Made by a program: the position numbers and the translations under genes. From positions 62,001-126,000 of the forward strand of contig JAGCXN010000036.1 in the NCBI GenBank assembly GCA_017961265.1: DNA of 64,000 bases, written 5' to 3'. This document shows positions 32,757 through 41,769 of this stretch, piece by piece. The DNA comes from Bacteroidales bacterium (GTDB taxonomy: Bacteria; Bacteroidota; Bacteroidia; Bacteroidales; WCHB1-69). The notes below the pieces were generated by a model that did no database searches, was not told the origin of the DNA, and saw nothing but the letters and a program-made list of their open reading frames with translations. How positions within the stretch are numbered: position 1 is the stretch's first letter; each line of letters begins with the position of its first letter.

Positions 32757-32805
32757 AAACGAGCCGCTAAAATAGAAAAATTTTCCAAATTAACGGCTCG
32801 TTTTT
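32757..32805 (-). terminator. Hairpin between secDF and the PorE-like gene
   Basis: AAACGAGCCG (32757-32766) pairs with CGGCTCGTTT (32794-32803), enclosing an AT-rich loop. Both flanks are T-rich on their respective 3' sides. It lies 22 bp downstream of the secDF stop and about 25 bp upstream of the PorE-like start, so it probably ends secDF transcription. Confidence 0.65.
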
Positions 32806-32826
32806 AAAATTATTTTTCACGAAGAT

Positions 32827-35784
32827 TTACTTCGTGATTTTCTGGCGTGCGACCCTGACTGACTTTGACTTCAAAAGGTCATAAGCAAGCGGGGTTGCAA
32901 TGTAGATACCGGAATAAGTACCGATAAGAATACCTGTACCCATAGCGAAGATGAAGCCACGGATAACCTCTCCACCGAAGATGAAGATGATCAACAGCAC
33001 GAGGATGGTGGTGCCGCAAGTATTGACCGTACGGCCCAAGGTGCTGTTGACAGCATTGTTGAACAACACATAATGATCGCCCTTCGGGGAATTGGTGAAG
33101 TTCTCACGAACACGGTCATAGATAATCACAACGTTGTTGATGGAGTAACCGATCACCGTCAGGATAGCAGCAATGAACGAAAGGTCAATCTCCATGGAGA
33201 ACGGGGAAATCTTATAGAACAAGGAGAAGAGACCGATGGTCAGGATGGTATCGTGCATCAAAGTGAGCACACCGCCGAGACCGAACTGCCAGTTACGGAA
33301 ACGGATGGCGATGTAGATGAAGATGGCGATCAAAGAAACGAGGACGGCCCAAATAGCGTCGCGGAGGAGTTCCGCAGCAATGGTGGCCTGCACCTTCTGA
33401 TAACTCTGGATACCAATGGCACCTGCATCAGGTTCAGTGAAGTCGGCATAGGAGACCTCATTCTTGAAGAACGGCTTCAAGGACTTGAACAACATCTCGT
33501 AACACTCTTTTTCTGCCTCAGAAGAATTGTCTTCCACCTTGTAATTGACTGTAACGCGAATCTGGTCATCATTACCGAAAGTCTTAACCTGCGGGCTGCC
33601 GCCGAAGACCTCAGTGACAGATTCACGAACTGCCGTGGCGTTCACATCCTGGTCAAAACGAACCACATAGTTACGACCGCCAGTGAAGTCAATACCGGGG
33701 TTCAAACCGAGGGTGCAGAAGGAGATGATCATCACAACGATAAGGGCACCAGACAGCGGATAGAACACTTTCTTCATCCGCAGGAAATCGAAATTGGTGT
33801 TGGACATCGCATTGATGGTGGCCTTGTTGCCAAAACGGAGTTCCTTGCCACGAGCCATACGTGCTTCGAATACCATGCGGGAAACGAAGATGGCGGTGAA
33901 CATAGAGGAGAGGATACCGATAATCAACGTGGTGGCAAAACCTTGCACAGGACCGGAACCGAACATGTAGAGGACGATACCAGTGATGAGGGTGGTGACG
34001 TTACCATCGATGATGGCGGAGTAGGCGTTCTTGTAACCGTCTTCCACAGCGAGACGCTGTCCCTTGCCGGCACGAACCTCTTCACGGATACGCTCATAAA
34101 TAATCACGTTGGCATCAACGGCCATACCGAGGGTCAACACCAAACCGGCGATACCGGGCAGGGTGAGGACGGCGCCCAAAGAAGCCAGCACACCGATGAT
34201 GAAGAAAATGTTGCAAAGCAGGGCAAGGTCAGCCACAAGGCCGGCGCGGTCATAGTAGAGCAACATATAGATCATCACGAGGATGAAAGCAATGAGGAAA
34301 GAGAACATACCCTTGTTGATGGACTCCTTACCAAGGGTCGGACCCACAACTTCGGAGGCGACAATATTCACGCCTACTTCGAGGTTACCGGAGTTAAGGA
34401 CGGTAGCAAGGTCCTTGGCTTCGTCAATAGTGAAGTTACCAGAAATCTGGGAACGTCCGTTGGCAATTTCGCTCTGGATGGTCGGGTAGGAATAAACGGT
34501 TTCATCAAGGACGATAGCGATGTTGGTGTTGCCCTTGGTGGAGCGGTTGTCGATGGCGTTCTTGGTAATGCGCTGCCACTCTTTGGCGGCTTCGCTTTCC
34601 ATAGCCATTTCAACGATGACGCGATTGTGCTCGTCCACGTTCTGGCGGGCGTTGCGCACGATACGGGCGCCATTGATGGTCTTACTGCTGAGGCAGGGAC
34701 CCCATTCGGAAACTTTCTTCAAAGGAACGAGCGGGAAAGTGTTCTCGTAATTTCTTTCGGCGACACCCCAGTAGTAAACCACATCCTCAATGCCAATTTT
34801 TTCGGCGATGGCGGGAAGATATTGGCCTACAAGTCCTGTATCAGCCTCTGCGAAGAAGCCGAGAACGAGGCCGTCGCTGCCCTTCACTTTGCTGCGGATG
34901 CTCATGATGGCAGTGGAATCTTTGGAAGTCTCTGCATCCTTAGCAGCTGCTTCGATAGCCTGATCAAACAGGTAACCGATGGTGGCACCATTGTTGATGT
35001 CCTTATAGACTTCCCAGAATTCGAGCTGGGCGGTACTCTTCAAGAGGTCTTCCACACGTTCCTTCTCCTTCACACCAGGAAGTTCGACAAGGATACGGCC
35101 ACCCTGAACCTTTTCAAGATTGGGCTGTGCCACACCGAACTTGTCGATACGGGTACGGAGGATAAGGAAAGTCTGGTCGAGGATCTCGTCACGGTTCTTC
35201 TTGATGAACTCAATGACTTTGTCATCAGAGGCGTTCTTGGTGTCCATCTTGTCACCAAAATAGTTGGCGAGGGTGGCGTTATTGAGACCTCTTGATTCTT
35301 TGGTCTTGTTGAAGTTGGAGGCAAAAATATCCACGAAGTCGTTTCCGTTCCGTCCGTTGTCATATTCCTTGATGGCAGCATTGAAACTTTCAATAAAGAG
35401 GGAGTCCTTGATACTGGCAAGGCTGCTGAGCACATCGGGGGTGGAGATTTCGAGGGTGACGTTCATACCGCCCTTAAGGTCAAGACCGAGGTTAAGTTCA
35501 CGGTACTTGCACTCCTTGTATGTGAATCCGAGATAGACGGAGGAGTCACGCATGGCGGCCAGATAATTCCGCTCTCTTTTGGAAACGAGGGAGTCGGTAA
35601 GGCGCTTCTTAAGCAGCTCGTTGTTTCCAGCCTTTTGCACCACCTCACTGATTGCGGCGGGGTCGTTGGCATAGCTCCGTGCATCCTTCTCTACTTTCCA
35701 CGTCACGAAGGAGAATGACAAACAATACAGGCAGACAACGGCAACCAGTATCGTGAAAAATAAGATTAAACCTTTGTTTCGCAT
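32827..35784 (-). CDS. secDF: Fused protein translocase subunit SecDF
   Basis: 985 residues: SecD and SecF joined in one chain, as is usual in Bacteroidota. The SecD half has the D1 motif LGLDLKGGMNVTLEIS (about 98-113), a periplasmic P1 domain, and ANVIIYERIREEVRAGKG after LGMAVDANV in the proton-channel region. The SecF half begins near NTNFDFLRMKK and has PGIDFTGGRNYVVRF and IGYSINNVVIIYDRVREN. It uses proton motive force to help pull proteins through SecYEG, which also feeds the T9SS clients in this window. Monocistronic, with promoter element 35845-35852. Confidence 0.97.
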   Translation of the reverse strand: MRNKGLILFFTILVAVVCLYCLSFSFVTWKVEKDARSYANDPAAISEVVQKAGNNELLKKRLTDSLVSKRERNYLAAMRDSSVYLGFTYKECKYRELNLGLDLKGGMNVTLEISTPDVLSSLASIKDSLFIESFNAAIKEYDNGRNGNDFVDIFASNFNKTKESRGLNNATLANYFGDKMDTKNASDDKVIEFIKKNRDEILDQTFLILRTRIDKFGVAQPNLEKVQGGRILVELPGVKEKERVEDLLKSTAQLEFWEVYKDINNGATIGYLFDQAIEAAAKDAETSKDSTAIMSIRSKVKGSDGLVLGFFAEADTGLVGQYLPAIAEKIGIEDVVYYWGVAERNYENTFPLVPLKKVSEWGPCLSSKTINGARIVRNARQNVDEHNRVIVEMAMESEAAKEWQRITKNAIDNRSTKGNTNIAIVLDETVYSYPTIQSEIANGRSQISGNFTIDEAKDLATVLNSGNLEVGVNIVASEVVGPTLGKESINKGMFSFLIAFILVMIYMLLYYDRAGLVADLALLCNIFFIIGVLASLGAVLTLPGIAGLVLTLGMAVDANVIIYERIREEVRAGKGQRLAVEDGYKNAYSAIIDGNVTTLITGIVLYMFGSGPVQGFATTLIIGILSSMFTAIFVSRMVFEARMARGKELRFGNKATINAMSNTNFDFLRMKKVFYPLSGALIVVMIISFCTLGLNPGIDFTGGRNYVVRFDQDVNATAVRESVTEVFGGSPQVKTFGNDDQIRVTVNYKVEDNSSEAEKECYEMLFKSLKPFFKNEVSYADFTEPDAGAIGIQSYQKVQATIAAELLRDAIWAVLVSLIAIFIYIAIRFRNWQFGLGGVLTLMHDTILTIGLFSLFYKISPFSMEIDLSFIAAILTVIGYSINNVVIIYDRVRENFTNSPKGDHYVLFNNAVNSTLGRTVNTCGTTILVLLIIFIFGGEVIRGFIFAMGTGILIGTYSGIYIATPLAYDLLKSKSVRVARQKITK

Positions 35785-35844
35785 ACGCTAATTACTTGTT
35801 TTTTAATTATTTATAATTGTTTTAGCCTATAAATTTTGCGGGTG

Positions 35845-35852
35845 CAAATATA
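35845..35852 (-). promoter_or_regulatory. -7 promoter element for secDF
   Basis: TATATTTG followed by CA on the minus strand, 61 bp upstream of the secDF start. Confidence 0.6.
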
Positions 35853-35934
35853 CAAATTATTTTAAACCAAAACACACCCTTTATTATAAAAAAATAAGGC
35901 GGTAAAAACTACTAAAAGATACCATCAAACATTA

Positions 35935-35986
35935 GACGAGGTACGCCTGAGGTCGGATAATCATTTAAGACGGGGTACACCCTGTC
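35935..35986. repeat. Two related palindromic units in the secDF-MFS intergenic region
   Basis: The second unit (35969-35986, GACGGGGTACACCCTGTC) is a near-perfect palindrome with a 2-nt centre. The first (35935-35954, GACGAGGTACGCCTGAGGTC) is a diverged relative. There is no T-run, so this does not look like a simple terminator. The rest of the 317-bp gap 35785-36101 holds the secDF promoter, a 9-bp array (35992-36027), the MFS promoter (36037-36044) and AT-rich DNA; I see no gene in it. Confidence 0.6.
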
Positions 35987-35991
35987 TCTAC

Positions 35992-36027
35992 TTTAAAACT
36001 TTATGAACTTGATGAACTTTATAAACT
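35992..36027. repeat. Degenerate 9-bp tandem array
   Basis: Four nonamers in register: TTTAAAACT, TTATGAACT, TGATGAACT, TTATAAACT. Ten bp further on is the MFS gene's -7 element. The same nonamer type recurs at 45294-45347. Confidence 0.8.
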
Positions 36028-36036
36028 AAAATGTTG

Positions 36037-36044
36037 TATTTTTG
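36037..36044 (+). promoter_or_regulatory. -7 promoter element for the MFS gene
   Basis: TATTTTTG followed by CC, 57 bp upstream of the MFS ATG. Confidence 0.65.
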
Positions 36045-36101
36045 CCGCCTTGTTTGACAATATTTTATTTATTCATTATTTATAACTTAAACCAATAAAC
36101 T

Positions 36102-37760
36102 ATGACTGAAAAATTGCAAACTTTGCGCGACAACGCGGCCTTCCGATGGATTGCGTTGCTGCTGCTGGCCTTGGCCATGTTCTGTTCGTACATCTTTATG
36201 GACATCCTCTCCCCCATCAAGGACCTGATGCAGTCCACCCGCGGATGGGACTCCACCGCTTTCGGTACGATGCAGGGCGCGGAGACGTTCCTCAATGTGT
36301 TCGTCTTCTTCCTCATTTTCGCCGGTATCATCTTGGACAAGATGGGTGTGCGTTTCACCGCCATCCTTTCCGGTGCTGTGATGCTCATCGGTGGTCTGAT
36401 CAAGTACTACGCTGTGACTGAGGCTTTCTATGGCAGCGGTGTGGAGACATGGTTCACCAACCATCTGAACTACATTCCCGGTTTCCAAGAGCTGGGCGTG
36501 GCTCCGTTCTACGAAGGGATGCCCGCTTCCGCCAAGGTCGCCGCTGTGGGTTTCATGATCTTTGGCTGCGGCGTGGAGATGGCCGGTATCACCGTTTCCC
36601 GCGGTATCGTGAAATGGTTCAAAGGCCGTGAGACCGCTCTGGCCATGGGCTCCGAAATGGCCCTCGCCCGCCTCGGTGTCGCCACCTGCATGATCTTCTC
36701 CCCCTTCTTCGCCAAATTAGGCGGCACCGTTGATGTGTCCCGTTCCGTCGCCTTCGGCGTGGTGCTCCTCTGCATCGCCCTTATGATGTTCATCGTCTAT
36801 TTCTTCATGGATAAGAAACTGGATTCCCAGACTGGCGAAGCCGAAGAGCAGGACGATCCTTTCAAGGTCAGCGATATCGGCAAAATCCTCTCCTCCGGTG
36901 GTTTCTGGTTGGTGGCTCTCCTCTGCGTGCTTTACTATAGTGCCATCTTCCCGTTCCAGAAATATGCTGTGAACATGCTCCAGTGCAACCTCACCCTCCA
37001 CGAGGCTGACATCAACACCTTCTGGGGTGGCAGCTCCGTGACCATCATCCAGTACCTCATCATGTTGGTCGTGGCCGTCTGCTCCTTCACCAGCAACTTC
37101 TCCAAGAACAAGGGCGCAAAGATCGGTCTGATGGCCGCTGCCGTTGTCGCCCTCGTGGTTTACTGCTACATGGGCTTCATGCGCGGTACCGCCGAAACCA
37201 TCTTCGCCGTGTTCCCGCTGCTGGCCGTCGCTATCACTCCTATCCTTGGCAACTATGTGGACCACAAAGGTAAAGCCGCTTCCATGCTGATGATTGGCTC
37301 CTTGCTGCTCATCCTCTGCCACCTCACCTTCGCTTTCATCCTGCCGCTGTTCAAGGGCAGTGAAGTCGGTGGCGTTGTGGTCGCTTACATCACCATCCTT
37401 GTGTTGGGTGCCTCCTTCTCCTTGGTGCCCGCCGCCCTCTGGCCGAGCGTTCCGAAGCTCGTTGACGAGAAAATCATCGGTTCCGCCTACGCCCTCATCT
37501 TCTGGATCCAGAATATCGGCTTGTGGCTCTTCCCGCTGCTCATCGGTAAGGTTTTGGACAAAACCAACCCCGAAGTGATTGCCCAAATGAATGAAGGCCT
37601 CATCGATGCTGAAACAGCCGCCACTTCCTACAACTACACGTGGCCGCTGGTGATGCTGGCCTGCCTCGGCGTGGCCGCCCTCATTCTCGGCATCATTCTG
37701 AAAGGTGTTGACAAGAAGAAAGGCCTCGGCCTCGAACAGCCCAACATCAAAGCTGAATAA
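36102..37760 (+). CDS. Major facilitator superfamily transporter
   Basis: 552 residues, larger than the common 400-450 of MFS carriers because of long loops, with about twelve hydrophobic segments. Motif-A-like LDKMGVRFTAILSG (about 74-87) follows the second helix. The start is the only plausible ATG, 57 bp after a good promoter element. Codon use is strongly biased (many C-ending codons), suggesting high expression. The substrate is not identifiable from sequence; organic-anion or sugar-phosphate transport are possibilities. The M16 peptidase starts 12 bp later, so the two may be co-transcribed, although no functional link is known to me. Confidence 0.85.
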   Translation: MTEKLQTLRDNAAFRWIALLLLALAMFCSYIFMDILSPIKDLMQSTRGWDSTAFGTMQGAETFLNVFVFFLIFAGIILDKMGVRFTAILSGAVMLIGGLIKYYAVTEAFYGSGVETWFTNHLNYIPGFQELGVAPFYEGMPASAKVAAVGFMIFGCGVEMAGITVSRGIVKWFKGRETALAMGSEMALARLGVATCMIFSPFFAKLGGTVDVSRSVAFGVVLLCIALMMFIVYFFMDKKLDSQTGEAEEQDDPFKVSDIGKILSSGGFWLVALLCVLYYSAIFPFQKYAVNMLQCNLTLHEADINTFWGGSSVTIIQYLIMLVVAVCSFTSNFSKNKGAKIGLMAAAVVALVVYCYMGFMRGTAETIFAVFPLLAVAITPILGNYVDHKGKAASMLMIGSLLLILCHLTFAFILPLFKGSEVGGVVVAYITILVLGASFSLVPAALWPSVPKLVDEKIIGSAYALIFWIQNIGLWLFPLLIGKVLDKTNPEVIAQMNEGLIDAETAATSYNYTWPLVMLACLGVAALILGIILKGVDKKKGLGLEQPNIKAE

Positions 37761-37772
37761 AACCGTTGCGTA

Positions 37773-39005
37773 ATGCAAGAATACATCCCGATATCCACGC
37801 TAGGAAACGGAATCCGCGTCATCCACGAAGAGGTCTCGTCGCCCATCTCGCACTTTGGCGTCATCGTCAATGCCGGGACACGCGACGAGCCGGATGACCT
37901 GCCCGGTCTGGCCCATTTCGCCGAACACACCTTCTTCAAAGGCACCAGAAAGCGAAACAACTACCAGATAACCAAGCGGATGGAGAATGCGGGAGGCGAC
38001 CTGAACGCATACACCGCCAAAGAGGAGACGTATTTTCACGCCTCCTTTTTGTCATCCGACTACGAAAGGGCCGCCGAACTCCTCGCCGACATCCTTTTCA
38101 ACGCCACCTTCCCCGAAAAGGAACTGGAAAAAGAGAAGGATGTCGTGCTCGAGGAAATCAACTATTACAAGGACTCCCCCGCCGAACTCATCTACGACGA
38201 GATTGAGGAGGTGGCGTTCAGCGGCCATCCGCTCGGACGTAACATCCTCGGAACCAAGAAGTCGCTGAAAAGCATCCACCGTGACGACTTGCTCAGCTAC
38301 ATCCGCACGAACTACACCGCCGACCATATCGTGCTCGCCTCTGTCGGCAACATCTCGACCGACAACCTGCTGAAACTCTGCAACAAATACTTCAACCAGC
38401 CGCTTGCCGCAACCGGCAACCGCGTCCGCTCACCCTTTACCGGATACCGCCCCACGCAAATCCACAAGCGGAAAAACAGTTCCCAGACGCACCTGATGCT
38501 GTGCAACCAGGCCTTCTCCAACAAGGAGGACCTGCGCGTGCCCTTCACCCTGCTCACCAACCTGATGGGCGGGCAGGCCCTGAGCGCACGGCTCAATATG
38601 ACCCTACGCGAAAAACTCGGCCTCGCCTATACAGTGGAGGCCTCCTACACCCCCTTTTCCGACACCGGTCTGTTCACCATCTACGCTGGCTGCGAAAACG
38701 AGAATACAGACCATTGCATCGAATTGATTTTTAAAGAATTAAGAAAAGCCCGAGATAACAAGCTTGGCACCATGCAGCTCCATATCGCCAAAAAACAGTT
38801 TTTGGGTCAGACGGCCATCACCAACGAATCCAAACTCAACGAGCTATTAGCCATCGGACGCAGCGCCTTGATCACCGACAAAGTGGAGACACCCGAAGCT
38901 TTCGCCCAAGCCATCGAGGCCATCACCGCCGAGGAGATTCTGGAAAGCGCCAATCGCATCTTTATTCCCGAACAGTTCTCCTCGCTCATCTACAGCAAAA
39001 ATTAG
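37773..39005 (+). CDS. M16 family zinc metallopeptidase
   Basis: 410 residues. The inverted zinc motif HFAEH is at 48-52, with the downstream Glu in VLEEINYYKDSPAEL, and a C-terminal inactive homologous half with NLMGGQALSARLNMTLREKLG. This matches the processing-peptidase-like short M16B form (about 410-440 residues). Without an obvious signal peptide it is probably cytoplasmic. Substrates are unknown; the family degrades peptides inside a closed chamber. It ends in TAG and is followed 28 bp later by a lipoprotein gene in the same direction. Confidence 0.92.
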   Translation: MQEYIPISTLGNGIRVIHEEVSSPISHFGVIVNAGTRDEPDDLPGLAHFAEHTFFKGTRKRNNYQITKRMENAGGDLNAYTAKEETYFHASFLSSDYERAAELLADILFNATFPEKELEKEKDVVLEEINYYKDSPAELIYDEIEEVAFSGHPLGRNILGTKKSLKSIHRDDLLSYIRTNYTADHIVLASVGNISTDNLLKLCNKYFNQPLAATGNRVRSPFTGYRPTQIHKRKNSSQTHLMLCNQAFSNKEDLRVPFTLLTNLMGGQALSARLNMTLREKLGLAYTVEASYTPFSDTGLFTIYAGCENENTDHCIELIFKELRKARDNKLGTMQLHIAKKQFLGQTAITNESKLNELLAIGRSALITDKVETPEAFAQAIEAITAEEILESANRIFIPEQFSSLIYSKN

Positions 39006-39033
39006 AAAACAAGTCATACAATATTATATATAT

Positions 39034-40152
39034 ATGCAAAAACGCCACCATCTAATCACCATAGTCCTTCTACTATCCATCTCTCTTTTAGCATCTTGCA
39101 AAAAAAAGCAAGATACCGCAACAAATGCCGACAGCACCCTGATTCTGAACGAGCAGTTAACCATCGAGTTCGCCCAAAAGATTGAAATGTCGGTGCTGAA
39201 CGAAGCACCCGACTTCTTCGATAATGCTTTCGACAAGAAGCACATCCGTGAGGTGATTTCCGAAGCCAACAGCATCGTTGCCAGTGCCTTCGACACGAAA
39301 TTCGGACGCGAAGCCTTTGACAACAACTTCCGTTACGGAACCTTCGCGGTTGCGGCGATACAGGACGGCGGTGACTTCCGCTACGTCAGCCACTACGAGA
39401 AAGAGGGTGAACACCACGTCATCTTCCGTATTTTCAGAGATTTTTATCCAGAAATCTACGACTGTATTCTCGGCATCAGCGACAACAATGAAATCAAAAT
39501 CAAAGAAGCGTACATCTATAATCTGTCATCGACCTTGTCCAACCTCGTGCTCCAGGACGTGCTGTACTGCACGATGATGAACACGGAGCCGGACGAAGCG
39601 GCTCGCGTGGTCACAACGGCAGAGGAACTATATGATGCCGGAAAATTTCGTCCATTATTACAGCATTTGCAGGACAACAAGGAAATCATCAAGGAGTATC
39701 CCTACTATAGTTTCTTTTACATACAGTCAATCAACGAGTTATCATCCAACTTCATCGCTGACTTGGAAAAGATGGAGGAGGACGGCATTGACGAGCGGTG
39801 CATCTTGGTCCACAAACTGATTTACTACACCAATATAGGAAAAGCGGATGCGGTAGAATCTGTGATTCAACAACTTATCGACTATACGGGCGAAGACCCG
39901 ATATACTGGGTGTTTTACGGGAAAGCACTCGCCAACGGCAGCGATTGGGAGGGTGCTTTGAAAGCCTACAACAACGCCCAGCTCGCGATGCCCACCATCT
40001 GGGACATCTGGCAGGGGAAGCTTGACTGCCACTATCACCTCAACAACAAGGAGGCGTTCGACGAATGTCTGTCGCACGCAGAAGAACTCTTCGGAATGAG
40101 CGAGGTGGAAGTGAAGGAGTTTGTAAAGAAGGAGTACCCGAAGTTTAAATAG
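39034..40152 (+). CDS. Lipoprotein with TPR-like C-terminal region
   Basis: 372 residues with a type II signal peptide ending in the lipobox LLASC (Cys at about 22). The central part is helical and acidic, and the C-terminal ~120 residues resemble tetratricopeptide repeats (KADAVESVIQQLIDYTGEDP; DWEGALKAYNNAQLAMPT). It probably sits in the periplasm or on the outer membrane and mediates protein interactions. I do not recognise a specific family. It has no visible promoter of its own and may form the tail of the MFS-M16 transcription unit. Confidence 0.75.
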   Translation: MQKRHHLITIVLLLSISLLASCKKKQDTATNADSTLILNEQLTIEFAQKIEMSVLNEAPDFFDNAFDKKHIREVISEANSIVASAFDTKFGREAFDNNFRYGTFAVAAIQDGGDFRYVSHYEKEGEHHVIFRIFRDFYPEIYDCILGISDNNEIKIKEAYIYNLSSTLSNLVLQDVLYCTMMNTEPDEAARVVTTAEELYDAGKFRPLLQHLQDNKEIIKEYPYYSFFYIQSINELSSNFIADLEKMEEDGIDERCILVHKLIYYTNIGKADAVESVIQQLIDYTGEDPIYWVFYGKALANGSDWEGALKAYNNAQLAMPTIWDIWQGKLDCHYHLNNKEAFDECLSHAEELFGMSEVEVKEFVKKEYPKFK

Positions 40153-40186
40153 AAAAGGGGATAGCCCTGTTCTCGCGTTTTACTGG

Positions 40187-41605
40187 CTAATTTTTGACAA
40201 TCTTTCTTGTTTCGACACCTGTTTTGGAGACCAGTCGGAGAATGTAAGTACCTGCACTATAATTCGACAAGTCAACAGAGAATTCGTTTCCACCCACATT
40301 TTTATGGAAAAGAAGTTTCCCAAAGATGTCAAAGACCTGGAATTCCAGAACCGGTTGCGATTCAGCACGCACATATACACTTCCGTTGGTGGGATTAGGG
40401 AATACGTTGGCTTTTTTCCCACCCTGCTCGCCGATAGCGCTAGGCAATTCCGGCCCGCGGATGCCAATAATGATGGCGTGGTTGCTGTTGAACCCGTATG
40501 AACTGCAGTTGGTAAGCGCATAATAGCCGTTCTGCTGTCCGCCCCACCCCCAGTTGAAATGGAAATAGTTGTCGTCCTGGTAGCCATCGCACGTCCACAC
40601 ATGCCCGCCATAGTTTCCGCTTCCGCCGTACATAAAAGGTGCACCCTCGTCAAGTTCGCCTTTCAGGTAGTTGAGCCACACCGACAAAGAGAGGTTCCCT
40701 CGCTCAATATACTGTACCGTAGTGGGATAACGAAAATAGGTGGAGAGGGCGGATACCATGTTGTTGGAGTTGGCCACACTCACGGACGGACCGTAATTCA
40801 TATTGACGGACACCCCGCAGTGATACAGCAGTGTGGCAATGGCTTCCACACAGCTATCTTCATGGTGTATTGCAGTGAGCTGGTCTGGCATATTTTCGTA
40901 ATGATAGGTCGTTGCTCCAAAGTTAGCAGACAATGTGCCATAGTTGCTACTGTTGTAGGAGTGGCTGCCTATGCCGGTGGTTGGGAAATGCCAGTAGCGC
41001 ATCACCTGACCCATCACAATGGCGCCGCACCCCACAGCTGCATGGCCACCGTAGGCAGAGTTTCCGGTCGCATCAGCAGGACAAAGATCGTTGTAGTATT
41101 TGGTCTGGTTCCATTTGTTGTCGCCGAGCAACGGACCGACCACCACACTCCCATCTTTGGGTGCAGGAGCGTCTTCCGAAAGCAAAACTGCCCATTTTTG
41201 CTGGGCTACTTCATCGGCATACTGTTGGTTATCAACAACATATTGAATCTCTTCGGAATACCCATCCAGGAAGAAAAGGATATGGTCGGGCATGTCTTCG
41301 GTGACGAAAGGCCCCTCATCGGAGAAAGCCAGAATGGGCTGTACGCGGTCGTCGCCTGACACGATGACAAAGCCCTCCGTGCTGAAATTGACGACATAGA
41401 AACTGGGGCTGCCACCATTTTCACCTCGGAGCGAGGGAGCTGCGTATGCGATTGCGGGAGTGAGTGTTTCGAGAGTGCGGTGGTACTTCATGGCAAAGAA
41501 GCGGGCGGCAACGGTGCGGGCAGTTGTTTCATCCACTGGTTTGGCGGACAAAGAGGCCGACAATATCAACAACAAGGTGAAGAGAATGGAAAATTTCGAT
41601 TTCAT
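40187..41605 (-). CDS. C10 family (streptopain-like) cysteine peptidase with T9SS sorting domain
   Basis: About 472 residues from MKSKFSILFTLLLILSASLS (signal peptide); an ATG four codons upstream (41617) is also possible. A Spi/C10 propeptide follows (YVVNFSTEGFVIVSGDD). The catalytic Cys is in GGHAAVGCGAIVMGQVMRYW and the catalytic His in GGHVWTCDGYQ, followed by the family motif FHFNWGWGG. The C-terminal ~75 residues are a T9SS sorting domain (VFPNPTNGSVYV; GTYILRLVSKTG). Expected to be a secreted, cell-surface or released proteinase of the SpeB/interpain type. It is monocistronic, convergent with the preceding lipoprotein gene. Confidence 0.93.
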   Translation of the reverse strand: MKSKFSILFTLLLILSASLSAKPVDETTARTVAARFFAMKYHRTLETLTPAIAYAAPSLRGENGGSPSFYVVNFSTEGFVIVSGDDRVQPILAFSDEGPFVTEDMPDHILFFLDGYSEEIQYVVDNQQYADEVAQQKWAVLLSEDAPAPKDGSVVVGPLLGDNKWNQTKYYNDLCPADATGNSAYGGHAAVGCGAIVMGQVMRYWHFPTTGIGSHSYNSSNYGTLSANFGATTYHYENMPDQLTAIHHEDSCVEAIATLLYHCGVSVNMNYGPSVSVANSNNMVSALSTYFRYPTTVQYIERGNLSLSVWLNYLKGELDEGAPFMYGGSGNYGGHVWTCDGYQDDNYFHFNWGWGGQQNGYYALTNCSSYGFNSNHAIIIGIRGPELPSAIGEQGGKKANVFPNPTNGSVYVRAESQPVLEFQVFDIFGKLLFHKNVGGNEFSVDLSNYSAGTYILRLVSKTGVETRKIVKN

Positions 41606-41683
41606 AACCAGATTCATTTAATTCATCAATAAAATCAAGCCAATGCTGAAAGCGATTCTTTTCATAAAAGTATTTTAAGCGTG

Positions 41684-41691
41684 CAAAAGTA
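41684..41691 (-). promoter_or_regulatory. -7 promoter element for the C10 peptidase
   Basis: TACTTTTG followed by CA on the minus strand, 79 bp upstream of the chosen start and divergent from 41747-41754. Confidence 0.6.
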
Positions 41692-41746
41692 CGATTTTTT
41701 GTGTTGTCACACTGCAATGCACCTTTGGAATTTGCCATAAAAGTTG

Positions 41747-41754
41747 TACTTTTG
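41747..41754 (+). promoter_or_regulatory. -7 promoter element for the kinase-RapZ gene
   Basis: TACTTTTG followed by CA, 15 bp upstream of the ATG at 41770, implying a very short leader. Confidence 0.65.
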
Positions 41755-41769
41755 CACTCTTGAAAAAAT

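Noticed and set aside
33073-35295. 740-codon open frame antisense to secDF
   Set aside because: A shadow of secDF, with low-complexity His/Glu/Gly composition.
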